NCBI GenBank assembly: GCA_000436475.1 | Contig: FR886167.1 | Location: 1-7,066, forward strand | Direction of reading: 5' to 3' | From: Eubacterium sp. CAG:248 | Lineage (GTDB): Bacteria > Bacillota > Clostridia > Lachnospirales > Lachnospiraceae | Length of the DNA stretch: 7,066 bases | Shown: one piece after another, positions 1 through 6,062 of the stretch | How positions within the stretch are numbered: position 1 is the first letter of the stretch | How the letters are laid out: each line of letters begins with the position of its first letter | Notes under the pieces: model-generated | What the model saw: only the letters and a program-made list of their open reading frames with translations | Databases searched by the model: none | Told to the model about the DNA's origin: nothing | Made by a program: the position numbers and the translations under genes

Positions 1-262
1 AACTGCCTGTAGCTTATATTTGTCGTCCGTTCATCACCAACTAATATTCAATTAAACAACTATATTTATAAAAAAATCATATTTTTTCTCATTAAGTACT
101 TTTAAAATTCCCTGTTTATGTATATAATGTTGATTAGCTATGAAATGTATTTTTTATTGCTAATATATTAATAAAGTAAAAATGTTTGTATATGTTTATA
201 AGATGTATTGTTTATGTAAAATATGCGGATTGGACATAATTAATGATAACAAACAATAAGCT
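1..262. other. AT-rich gene-free stretch upstream of mreB
   Basis: I see no convincing gene here on either strand. The part from 61 to 240 is only about 18 percent G+C by my count (33 of 180 bases), far below the coding regions. It contains an A/T inverted repeat (71-77 with 81-87), two copies of TGTTTATGTA (113-122 and 209-218) and promoter-like hexamers. The first 55 bases are open in one forward frame (ending at a TAA at 53-55), so they could be the tail of an upstream gene, but the 17 residues are too few to recognise. The stretch most likely serves as promoter region and 5' leader for the mreB-led gene set. Confidence 0.6.
101..128 (+). promoter_or_regulatory. Possible housekeeping sigma promoter
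   Basis: A perfect -10 hexamer TATAAT lies at 123-128. A -35-like TTTAAA (4 of 6 matches to TTGACA) lies at 101-106, giving a 16-base spacer. Transcription would start near 135 and give a leader of about 290 bases before mreB that carries the whole 13-bp array. The region is so AT-rich that chance matches are expected. A second weaker candidate is TTTATA (195-200) with TAAAAT (217-222), also spaced by 16. Confidence 0.3.
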
Positions 263-405
263 GATTAACGAACTTGATCAACAAGTCAGATTAACAAGTC
301 AGATTAACGAATTTGATTAACGAGTCAGGTTAATAAACTTGATTAACAAGTTAAATTAACAGGTTAGATTAATGAGCTGGATTAATGAGTAGGATTAATG
401 AGTTG
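263..405. repeat. Array of eleven contiguous 13-bp direct repeats
   Basis: Eleven units of exactly 13 bp follow each other without spacers, starting at 263, 276, 289, 302, 315, 328, 341, 354, 367, 380 and 393. The consensus is about GATTAACRAGTYA. The core xATTAA is nearly fixed (one GATCAA, one GGTTAA, one AATTAA), while the last three bases vary. A twelfth unit begins as GATT at 406 and merges into the ribosome binding site AGGAGG (412-417). Every reading frame is broken by stop codons because of the TTAA core, so the array does not look coding. It probably lies in the mreB leader or promoter; its role is unknown. The absence of spacers and the short unit exclude a CRISPR array. Confidence 0.93.
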
Positions 406-425
406 GATTTTAGGAGGAAAACAGA

Positions 426-1418
426 ATGTTATCAACTGATATTGGAATCGATCTTGGTACTGCAAGTATTCTTGTATATATAAAGGGAAAAGGCGTAGTT
501 TTAAAGGAGCCTTCAGTTGTCGCATTTGACAGAGATACTAACAAGATTAAGGCTATTGGCGAGGAAGCACGTCTGATGCTTGGTAGAACACCAGGAAACA
601 TTGTAGCGGTAAGACCACTTCGTCAGGGTGTTATTTCAGATTATACAGTTACAGAAAAGATGCTTAAGTACTTTATCCAGAAGGCTATCGGCAGAAGAAT
701 GCTTAAGAAGCCTAGAATAAGCGTATGTGTACCTTCTGGTGTTACAGAAGTAGAGAAGAAGGCAGTTGAGGATGCAACTCTTCAGGCAGGTGCAAGAGAG
801 GTTGCTATTATTGAAGAGCCTATAGCAGCAGCTATTGGAGCTGGTATAGATATTTCAAGACCTTGTGGAAACATGATAGTTGATATCGGTGGTGGCACTA
901 CAGATATCGCAGTTATATCACTTGGCGGTACAGTTGTAAGTACATCTATCAAGATTGCAGGTGATGATTTTGATGAAGCACTTGTAAGATACATGAGAAA
1001 GAAGCACAATCTTCTTATCGGTGAAAGAACAGCAGAAGATATTAAGATAAAGATTGGATCAGCTTATCCAAGACCAGAAGTTGCCAAAATGAATGTAAGA
1101 GGACGTAACCTTGTTACAGGTCTTCCTAAGACAGTAGAGGTGACTTCTGAAGAGACAGAGGAAGCTTTAAAGGAAGCTACTTCACAGATAGTAGAAGCAG
1201 TTCACAGTGTGTTAGAAAAGACACCACCAGAACTTGCATCTGATATTGCAGACAGAGGAATCGTCCTTACAGGTGGAGGAAGTCTGCTTTCAGGATTAGA
1301 GGATCTTATAGAGTCAAAAACAGGAATTAATACTATGACAGCAGAGGATCCTATGACAGCAGTTGCTATAGGAACAGGTAAGTTTATAGAATTCCTTTCA
1401 GGTTACAGAGAAGATTAG
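426..1418 (+). CDS. mbl: Rod-shape determining protein, MreB/Mbl family
   Basis: Bacterial actin homologue that polymerises with ATP into membrane-associated filaments and guides side-wall peptidoglycan synthesis. The 330 residues match the family length (about 330-340). Visible actin-fold motifs: phosphate 1, IGIDLGTAS at 6-14; connect 1, EEPIAAAIGAG at 130-140; phosphate 2, VDIGGGTTDIAVIS at 152-165; adenosine motif, LTGGGSLLSGL at 281-291; connect 2 around EDPMTAVAIGTG at 307-318. GERTAEDIKIKI (199-210) is also typical. The start is set by AGGAGG at 412-417, 8 bases before the ATG, and by the family's N-terminus. I favour Mbl over MreB because flhO/flhP-type genes follow, as in Bacillus subtilis, and because the sequence resembles B. 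subtilis Mbl from memory; a tree would be needed to settle the paralogue. Of its 23 lysines, 20 use AAG, unlike comF downstream, which hints at strong expression. No spoIIID gene, its usual Bacillus neighbour, lies in the 425 bases upstream. Confidence 0.95.
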   Translation: MLSTDIGIDLGTASILVYIKGKGVVLKEPSVVAFDRDTNKIKAIGEEARLMLGRTPGNIVAVRPLRQGVISDYTVTEKMLKYFIQKAIGRRMLKKPRISVCVPSGVTEVEKKAVEDATLQAGAREVAIIEEPIAAAIGAGIDISRPCGNMIVDIGGGTTDIAVISLGGTVVSTSIKIAGDDFDEALVRYMRKKHNLLIGERTAEDIKIKIGSAYPRPEVAKMNVRGRNLVTGLPKTVEVTSEETEEALKEATSQIVEAVHSVLEKTPPELASDIADRGIVLTGGGSLLSGLEDLIESKTGINTMTAEDPMTAVAIGTGKFIEFLSGYRED

Positions 1419-1422
1419 AAGC

Positions 1423-1484
1423 TTATGTTAACAGTATATATGTTATGATATCCGTTATAACATATAAAATAGCTGTTAACATAA
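1423..1484 (+). promoter_or_regulatory. Nested hairpin between mreB and flgF
   Basis: The outer arms TTATGTTAACAG (1423-1434) and CTGTTAACATAA (1473-1484) are perfectly complementary over 12 bp. Inside them TATATGTTAT (1437-1446) and ATAACATATA (1457-1466) form a perfect 10-bp stem. The arms are separated by 2 bases on the left and 6 on the right. No T-run follows, so this is not a standard intrinsic terminator. It could be an mRNA stability or processing element between the two genes, a translation-control structure for flgF, or a DNA operator. Confidence 0.75.
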
Positions 1485-1528
1485 ATTCGCAGGAAAAAAA
1501 TAGCTGTTAACATAAATTCGCAGGAAAA
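1467..1528. repeat. Exact 31-bp tandem duplication before flgF
   Basis: Positions 1467-1497 and 1498-1528 are identical over 31 bases, with no spacer. Each copy carries CTGTTAACATAA, the right arm of the hairpin above, at 1473-1484 and 1504-1515. The second copy ends directly before the flgF ribosome binding site GAGGT (1529-1533). The identity of the copies suggests a recent slippage duplication, or else selection to keep both. Confidence 0.95.
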
Positions 1529-1538
1529 GAGGTCAGGT

Positions 1539-2312
1539 ATGGTAAGAGGTTTATACACTGCTTATACAGGATTAGTGAATCAGCAGAAGAGACTTGATGT
1601 AGTATCAAACAATCTTGCAAATGCTACAACAACAGGTTTTAAAAAAGAAGGTGTAACAACACAAAGCTTTGATTCAGTATATGGAATAAAGATAAAAGAT
1701 GCTACAGTTGGATATATGAACCAGAATATAGGTAGTATGAGTCTTGGAGCAAAGATAGGTGAAACATATAGAAGCTGGGATCAGGGCTCACTTAGAAACA
1801 CTGACAGTAATTATGATTTTGCACTTTCTGGTAAGGGATTCTTCTCAATATCATTTACTAACAAAGCAGGTGAAACATCAACACTTTATACCAGGGATGG
1901 ATCTTTCCAGATGAATCAGGAAGGTTATCTGGTTACCAAGGATGGTGATTATGTATTAGGTGAAAGTGGAGACCCAATACTACTTCCTACAGATGCATCG
2001 CAGTTATCTGTTGATTCAACAGGTGCTATATACGCAGATGGACAGTATGTAGATACATTTGGAATAGTTGATTTTGAAGACTATGATTATATAGAGGCGT
2101 ACGGTGAGAATCTTTACAGAGCGGTTGATGGAGCTGTTACAAAGGATTCTGATGCCGTGGTTAATCAGGGATATATTGAAGCATCTAATATTAACGTAGT
2201 TACAGAGATGGTAGACATGATTAACATAGCCAGAGAATATGAGAGTAATCAGAAGATAGTTAATGCAGTTGATGAGATGCTAGGCAAGATGGTAAGCATA
2301 TCAGAACTATAA
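1539..2312 (+). CDS. flgF: Flagellar basal-body rod protein FlgF/FlhO type
   Basis: Structural protein of the flagellar rod, exported by the flagellar type III system and assembled in the cell envelope. The 257 residues fit the FlgF/FlgG family. The N-terminal rod signature is clear: LDVVSNNLANATTTGF at 19-34. The middle has the FlgE/F/G motifs FALSGKGFF (94-102) and YTRDGSF (117-123). The C-terminal helix region, from GYIEASNINVVTEMVDMI (211-228) to the end, is the usual rod/hook D0 helix. There is no cleaved signal peptide, as expected for type III export. The start is supported by GAGGT at 1529-1533, 5 bases before the ATG, and by the family start M-x-R-G-L-Y. The gene directly after mbl and before flgG matches B. 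subtilis flhO. FlgF rather than FlgG is chosen by position and because the next gene has the stronger FlgG features. Confidence 0.93.
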   Translation: MVRGLYTAYTGLVNQQKRLDVVSNNLANATTTGFKKEGVTTQSFDSVYGIKIKDATVGYMNQNIGSMSLGAKIGETYRSWDQGSLRNTDSNYDFALSGKGFFSISFTNKAGETSTLYTRDGSFQMNQEGYLVTKDGDYVLGESGDPILLPTDASQLSVDSTGAIYADGQYVDTFGIVDFEDYDYIEAYGENLYRAVDGAVTKDSDAVVNQGYIEASNINVVTEMVDMINIAREYESNQKIVNAVDEMLGKMVSISEL

Positions 2313-2346
2313 AGTATTTATTAGAGTAATTAGGAGGACAAGCATT

Positions 2347-3165
2347 ATGATGAGGTCATTGTGGACTGCAGCATCAGGTATGATGGCACAGCAGACAAGT
2401 GTAGATACAATATCGAATAACCTTGCAAATGTTAACACAGTAGGTTATAAATCAGAGTCAACTGAGTTTAAGTCTTTGCTGTATCAGAATCTTCAGGCAA
2501 GAACAACATCAGCCAATGGTGAGTTTAAGCCAGTTTCTGCGCAGGTTGGTCTTGGTGCAAGAGTATCATCAATAACATCACACTATACACAGGGTGCCAT
2601 GAATGCGAGTGACAGTGCAACAGATTTTGCTATTAGTGGAGATGGTTTCTTTGCTATACAGAATGAAGATGGAGATACATTATATACACGTAATGGAAAT
2701 TTCTATTTTTCAACATCAACAGAGGGTATGATGCTGTGTACAGCAGACGGATATCCAGTATTAAGCTCAGATGGACAGCCTATAGTTGTATCATCAGGTG
2801 AATATGATTTAACAAGAATCAGCATGAATTCCGATGGCAATGTAACATATAAAGAAGATGATGGCAATGTTACACCTATAGGTGTAAAGATAGGACTTTT
2901 TCAGTTTACGAATCCATCAGGACTTGAAAAGCTTGGTGGTAATTATCTTGCTGAGACAGATGCATCAGGTATCGCTTTAAATGAAGATGCAGATGCCGTT
3001 GGCAAAAAGAGCCAGTTAAAGCAGAAATATCTTGAGGCTTCTAACGTTGAAGTGGCAACAGAGATGGTTAATCTTATTACAGCACAGAGAGCATATGAGT
3101 TATGTTCAAAGGCAATAACAACATCCGATACTATGATGGAACAGGCTAATGCACTTAAGAGATAA
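2347..3165 (+). CDS. flgG: Flagellar distal rod protein FlgG/FlhP type
   Basis: Distal rod protein, paralogous to the preceding gene; it links the proximal rod to the hook. 272 residues against about 260 in Escherichia coli FlgG. It begins MMRSLWTAASGM, like the FlgG start M-x-x-SLW, then ISNNLANVNTVGYKSE (22-37). A FlgG-like segment FKSLLYQNL (41-49) is followed by QVGLGARV (66-73). Core motifs are FAISGDGFF (94-102) and YTRNGNF (113-119). The C-terminal helix contains YLEASNVEVATEMVNLI (228-244) and QRAYELCSKAI (247-257). AGGAGG at 2332-2337 lies 9 bases from the first ATG and 12 from the second, so the first fits better and also matches the family. A small internal duplication (DGNVT at 163-167 and 172-176, bases 2833-2847 and 2860-2874) sits in the variable middle domain. 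Confidence 0.94.
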   Translation: MMRSLWTAASGMMAQQTSVDTISNNLANVNTVGYKSESTEFKSLLYQNLQARTTSANGEFKPVSAQVGLGARVSSITSHYTQGAMNASDSATDFAISGDGFFAIQNEDGDTLYTRNGNFYFSTSTEGMMLCTADGYPVLSSDGQPIVVSSGEYDLTRISMNSDGNVTYKEDDGNVTPIGVKIGLFQFTNPSGLEKLGGNYLAETDASGIALNEDADAVGKKSQLKQKYLEASNVEVATEMVNLITAQRAYELCSKAITTSDTMMEQANALKR

Positions 3166-3190
3166 ACTTAAGATATAATAGGAGATATGT

Positions 3191-3601
3191 ATGGATTATA
3201 TGACAGGTATTAATACAAGTTATGCAGATACATATGATAAAACATCATCAGATCTTACAGATAAGATAAATGGTACAGATTTTTCCAAGGCATCTGATGA
3301 TGAGCTTATGAGTGTATGCAAGGATTTTGAAAGTTACTTTGTAGAACAGATGCTTAAATCTATGGAAAAGATGGCTAAGATAGATTCAGATGATGATAGC
3401 AGTACTTCATTGTTTAACAGTATGGCATCTATAGGTGGAGAGTCAGACTCTGCCATGAGTACACTTGGAAGTTACTTCGGTGATGAGATGATTAAAAACT
3501 ATGCTGAGTTGTTTACAGAATCTGATAATGGTAAGGGACTTGGTATTGCACAGACACTTTACCAGCAGATGAAGCGTAACTACACATTAGATGAAGCGTA
3601 G
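3191..3601 (+). CDS. flgJ: FlgJ-type rod-binding protein, single domain
   Basis: Likely rod assembly scaffold, equivalent to the N-terminal half of proteobacterial FlgJ. The 136 residues carry the rod-binding domain: CKDFESYFVEQMLKSM at 43-58 (family pattern F-E-S-x-F-x-x-x-M-L-K), then YFGDEMIKNYAELF at 95-108 and GKGLGIAQTLYQQMKR at 114-129. The first 35 residues are low in hydrophobics and rich in S, T and D, and so is the stretch 65-90. There is no peptidoglycan-hydrolase domain; cutting the wall for the rod must come from another protein. AGGAG at 3180-3184 lies 6 bases before the ATG. An out-of-frame ATG at 3187 is too close to it to compete. The gap from flgG is 25 bases, so co-transcription is likely. 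Confidence 0.88.
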   Translation: MDYMTGINTSYADTYDKTSSDLTDKINGTDFSKASDDELMSVCKDFESYFVEQMLKSMEKMAKIDSDDDSSTSLFNSMASIGGESDSAMSTLGSYFGDEMIKNYAELFTESDNGKGLGIAQTLYQQMKRNYTLDEA

Positions 3602-3634
3602 CTATAGTTATAGTTTGGTAAAAAGTTATAAAGA

Positions 3635-3651
3635 GAGGGAAAAGCAGATTG
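3635..3651 (+). promoter_or_regulatory. Ribosome binding site and TTG start of recD2
   Basis: GAGGG at 3635-3639 lies 9 bases before the TTG at 3649-3651. The next in-frame ATG encodes residue 67, which would remove most of the conserved N-terminal domain (VEGFVENIIF begins at residue 9). The TTG start is therefore preferred. Confidence 0.75.
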
Positions 3652-5985
3652 GATTACGAGTCTGTTAAGTATGTAGAAGGATTTGTAGAAAACATTATCT
3701 TTCGTAATGAGGATAATGGTTATACAGTTTTCGAAATAGAATACAAAGGTGACGATATTACCTGTGTTGGCACACTAAGCAGTGTTGACACAGGTGAATT
3801 TATAGCTGCAGATGGTGTTTTTGTTAAGCATCCATCATATTATACAATGCAGTTTAAGATAAGTTCTTATGAATTCAAGACGCCTACAGATGCAGAATCT
3901 GTAAAGCGTTATCTAAGTTCCGGGGCTATAAAGGGTATAGGCGCTAAAATGGCAGAACGAATAGTTAAGGAGTTCGGCGAGCAGACCTTTGAAATACTCG
4001 ACAAAGAGCCGGAGCGTCTGGCAGATATTAAAGGAATAAGCTACAACAAAGCAATGGATATAGCACAGCAATATGCCGGTAAAAGAGATACCAGAAAAGC
4101 TGTTATGTATCTTTCAGATTATGGTATCCAGATGAACCTTGCCAATAAAATATTTAAAAAATACGGTAACAGCATATACACGATAATCACTGATAACCCT
4201 TATAAGCTGGCAGATGATATTGAAGGCATAGGCTTTAAAAAGGCAGATGCAATAGCGACAAAGGTAGGAATAAAGGGCGATTCTGATTTCAGAATAAAAA
4301 GCGGACTTTTATACTGTCTTAATCAGGCGACACTGCAGGGGCATACATATCTTCCATATGATAAGCTTAAATATCAGGCTGAGATACTGCTTGACGTCAA
4401 GATAACGGATTATGAACATTATATAAGTGATCTTGCTATTGATAAAAAGATATATATTAAGAAAAATGCGGATGACGTGCCAGATGATGAAAAGGATATG
4501 TCATACAGCATAAAGGAACAGGAAAGTGATGGACATACATCATGGAATGTATATTCAGCCATGTATTATCGCATGGAACAGAATGTTGCAAAGAATCTTC
4601 TTGAGCTTAATATACAATGTGATGAAGATACAGGAAATGTATATGAACGCATAGCAGATATCGAAAAATCAGAAAACATAATACTTGATGATATACAAAA
4701 ACGTGCGGTTGCATTAGCGGCACTCAATGGACTTATTGTAATAACAGGTGGTCCTGGTACAGGAAAAACAACAACAATTAACGCCATAATAAAATATTTC
4801 GAAATGGAAAGACTGGATATACGGCTTGCTGCACCAACAGGAAGGGCTGCGAAGCGTATGACAGAAACGTGCGGTGTTGAAGCACAGACAATCCACAGAT
4901 TGTTAGAGATAGCAGGAGGTGGGCTTTCTGAGCTTGATAACGAAAAGCGTAATGCTTCTTCAAGTCTTGGCATGCATTTTAACAGAGATCAGGATAATCC
5001 TCTCGAAGCAGACGTAATAATAGTGGATGAGATGTCCATGGTTGACATTAACATTATGAATGCATTGCTTAAGGCAGTTCCAGTAGGTACAAGGCTTATA
5101 CTTGTAGGAGATGTTGACCAGCTTCCTAGTGTGGGACCAGGAAATGTGTTAAAGGATATTATATCATCAGGATGTTTTAATGTTGTAAAGCTTGAGAAGA
5201 TATTCAGACAGGCAGCAGAAAGTGAGATAATAACCAATGCCCACAAGATTAATAAAGGCGAACAGGTTACGTTAAACAAGTATAGCAAGGATTTTCTTTT
5301 TATACACAGACAGGGTTCTGAGGCCATAATAGCTGCATTGAAAACAGTTATTAAGGATAAGCTGCCAGGCTATGTTGGTGCAGATATAAACGAAATACAA
5401 GTGCTTACACCTTCAAGAAAATCAGCAGTAGGTGTTGAAAGACTTAACAATATTCTTCAGGATTTCCTCAATCCTTCCAGTGCCTCCAAGATGGAAAAAA
5501 AACATGGGGATAATGTTTTCAGGGAAGGCGATAAGGTTATGCAGATAAAAAATGACTATCAGCTTGACTGGACGAAAAAAAATGATCGTGGAATGGCTAT
5601 AGAACAGGGAAGCGGAGTGTTTAACGGAGACACAGGGATAGTTATGGAGATAGTACCATTTAATAAAAGCATGACAGTAAGATTTGAAGATGGAAGATAT
5701 GTCGAATACAGCTTTGATGATCTTGATGAGCTGGAGCTTGCATATTCAATAACAGTGCATAAGGCACAGGGAAGTGAATATCCTGCTGTTATTATACCGA
5801 TGTATGCAGGTCCAAGAATGCTTATGAACCGGAATATTCTATATACAGCTATCACAAGAGCAAGAAAATGTGTGTGTATAATAGGAGAAGAGCCGGTGTT
5901 TATGCAGATGGTAAAAAATGAATCTGAAGCTAAAAGATACACTTCATTGGACGAAAGAATAAAGGAAATATCAGAAATTAAGTAG
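3649..5985 (+). CDS. recD2: RecD2-type ATP-dependent DNA helicase (SF1B)
   Basis: 5'-3' DNA helicase of the RecD2/YrrC family, which works without RecBC in replication-fork maintenance and repair. 778 residues; B. subtilis RecD2 is about 800. Order: an N-terminal OB-like domain (9-75); helix-hairpin-helix motifs IKGIGAKMAERI (94-105), IKGISYNKAMDIA (127-139) and IEGIGFKKADAIA (191-203); then the helicase core. Core motifs: Walker A GGPGTGKTTT (367-376); motif Ia APTGRAAKRM (395-404); Walker B VIIVDEMSMVD (456-466) with D460 and E461; motif III LVGDVDQLPSVG (485-496); motif IV IFRQA (518-522); the SH3-like region from about 620; motif VI ITVHKAQGSEYP (701-712) and YTAITRARK (732-740). All catalytic motifs look intact, so it should be active. 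The TTG start suggests moderate expression. It sits 47 bases after flgJ, an unusual partner for flagellar genes. Two runs of eight A (5495-5502 and 5575-5582) are in frame. Confidence 0.95.
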   Translation: MDYESVKYVEGFVENIIFRNEDNGYTVFEIEYKGDDITCVGTLSSVDTGEFIAADGVFVKHPSYYTMQFKISSYEFKTPTDAESVKRYLSSGAIKGIGAKMAERIVKEFGEQTFEILDKEPERLADIKGISYNKAMDIAQQYAGKRDTRKAVMYLSDYGIQMNLANKIFKKYGNSIYTIITDNPYKLADDIEGIGFKKADAIATKVGIKGDSDFRIKSGLLYCLNQATLQGHTYLPYDKLKYQAEILLDVKITDYEHYISDLAIDKKIYIKKNADDVPDDEKDMSYSIKEQESDGHTSWNVYSAMYYRMEQNVAKNLLELNIQCDEDTGNVYERIADIEKSENIILDDIQKRAVALAALNGLIVITGGPGTGKTTTINAIIKYFEMERLDIRLAAPTGRAAKRMTETCGVEAQTIHRLLEIAGGGLSELDNEKRNASSSLGMHFNRDQDNPLEADVIIVDEMSMVDINIMNALLKAVPVGTRLILVGDVDQLPSVGPGNVLKDIISSGCFNVVKLEKIFRQAAESEIITNAHKINKGEQVTLNKYSKDFLFIHRQGSEAIIAALKTVIKDKLPGYVGADINEIQVLTPSRKSAVGVERLNNILQDFLNPSSASKMEKKHGDNVFREGDKVMQIKNDYQLDWTKKNDRGMAIEQGSGVFNGDTGIVMEIVPFNKSMTVRFEDGRYVEYSFDDLDELELAYSITVHKAQGSEYPAVIIPMYAGPRMLMNRNILYTAITRARKCVCIIGEEPVFMQMVKNESEAKRYTSLDERIKEISEIK

Positions 5986-6050
5986 ATTACATATGATAAA
6001 ATGCGAAATTAAAAACAAAGAAAAAAGATATTTAGAAGAAAACTATATTT

Positions 6051-6062
6051 AAGGGGAAAATG
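6051..6062 (+). promoter_or_regulatory. Tightly spaced ribosome binding site of comF
   Basis: AAGGGG at 6051-6056 is followed by only 3 bases before the ATG at 6060. This is shorter than the 5-9 bases of the other genes here and may lower translation. No better in-frame start is seen before the conserved LYPPACHICG at residues 28-37. Confidence 0.55.

Noticed and set aside
2..55. Open forward frame at the left edge as the end of an upstream gene
   Set aside because: Only 17 residues, with no recognisable pattern; another frame is also open until 44. It cannot be told from chance.
71..87. Intrinsic terminator (AAAAAAT / ATTTTTT with a 3-base loop)
   Set aside because: The stem is only A/T pairs of 7 bp, with no GC stem; it looks more like an A-tract or bent-DNA element.
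243..320. 25-codon ORF starting at an ATG and running into the 13-bp array
   Set aside because: Only a weak GGA stands before the start and the frame is ended by the repeat's own TAA. It is short enough to arise by chance, and other frames of the array are broken too.
263..405. CRISPR array
   Set aside because: Units are only 13 bp, contiguous, diverged and without spacers.
1447..1466. Sigma-28 (SigD/FliA) promoter before flgF
   Set aside because: TCCGTTATAA only loosely resembles GCCGATAA, and no TAAA lies at the right distance; the bases also form part of the hairpin.
1423..1484. Rho-independent terminator after mreB
   Set aside because: The stems are strong enough, but no T-run follows the right arm.
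2833..2874. Repeat in flgG (GATGGCAATGTAACA and a copy 27 bases on with one mismatch)
   Set aside because: Only two copies in the variable middle domain and in frame; noted in the gene entry but not a separate element.
3649..3849. Later ATG start for recD2 at residue 67
   Set aside because: It would delete the conserved N-terminal domain, and the TTG has a ribosome binding site at proper spacing.
4566..4973. Reverse-strand ORF inside recD2 (and similar ones at 782-1009, 4989-5327, 5559-5942 and 6084-6323)
   Set aside because: They lie fully inside well-supported genes, have no family motifs and look like antisense shadows.
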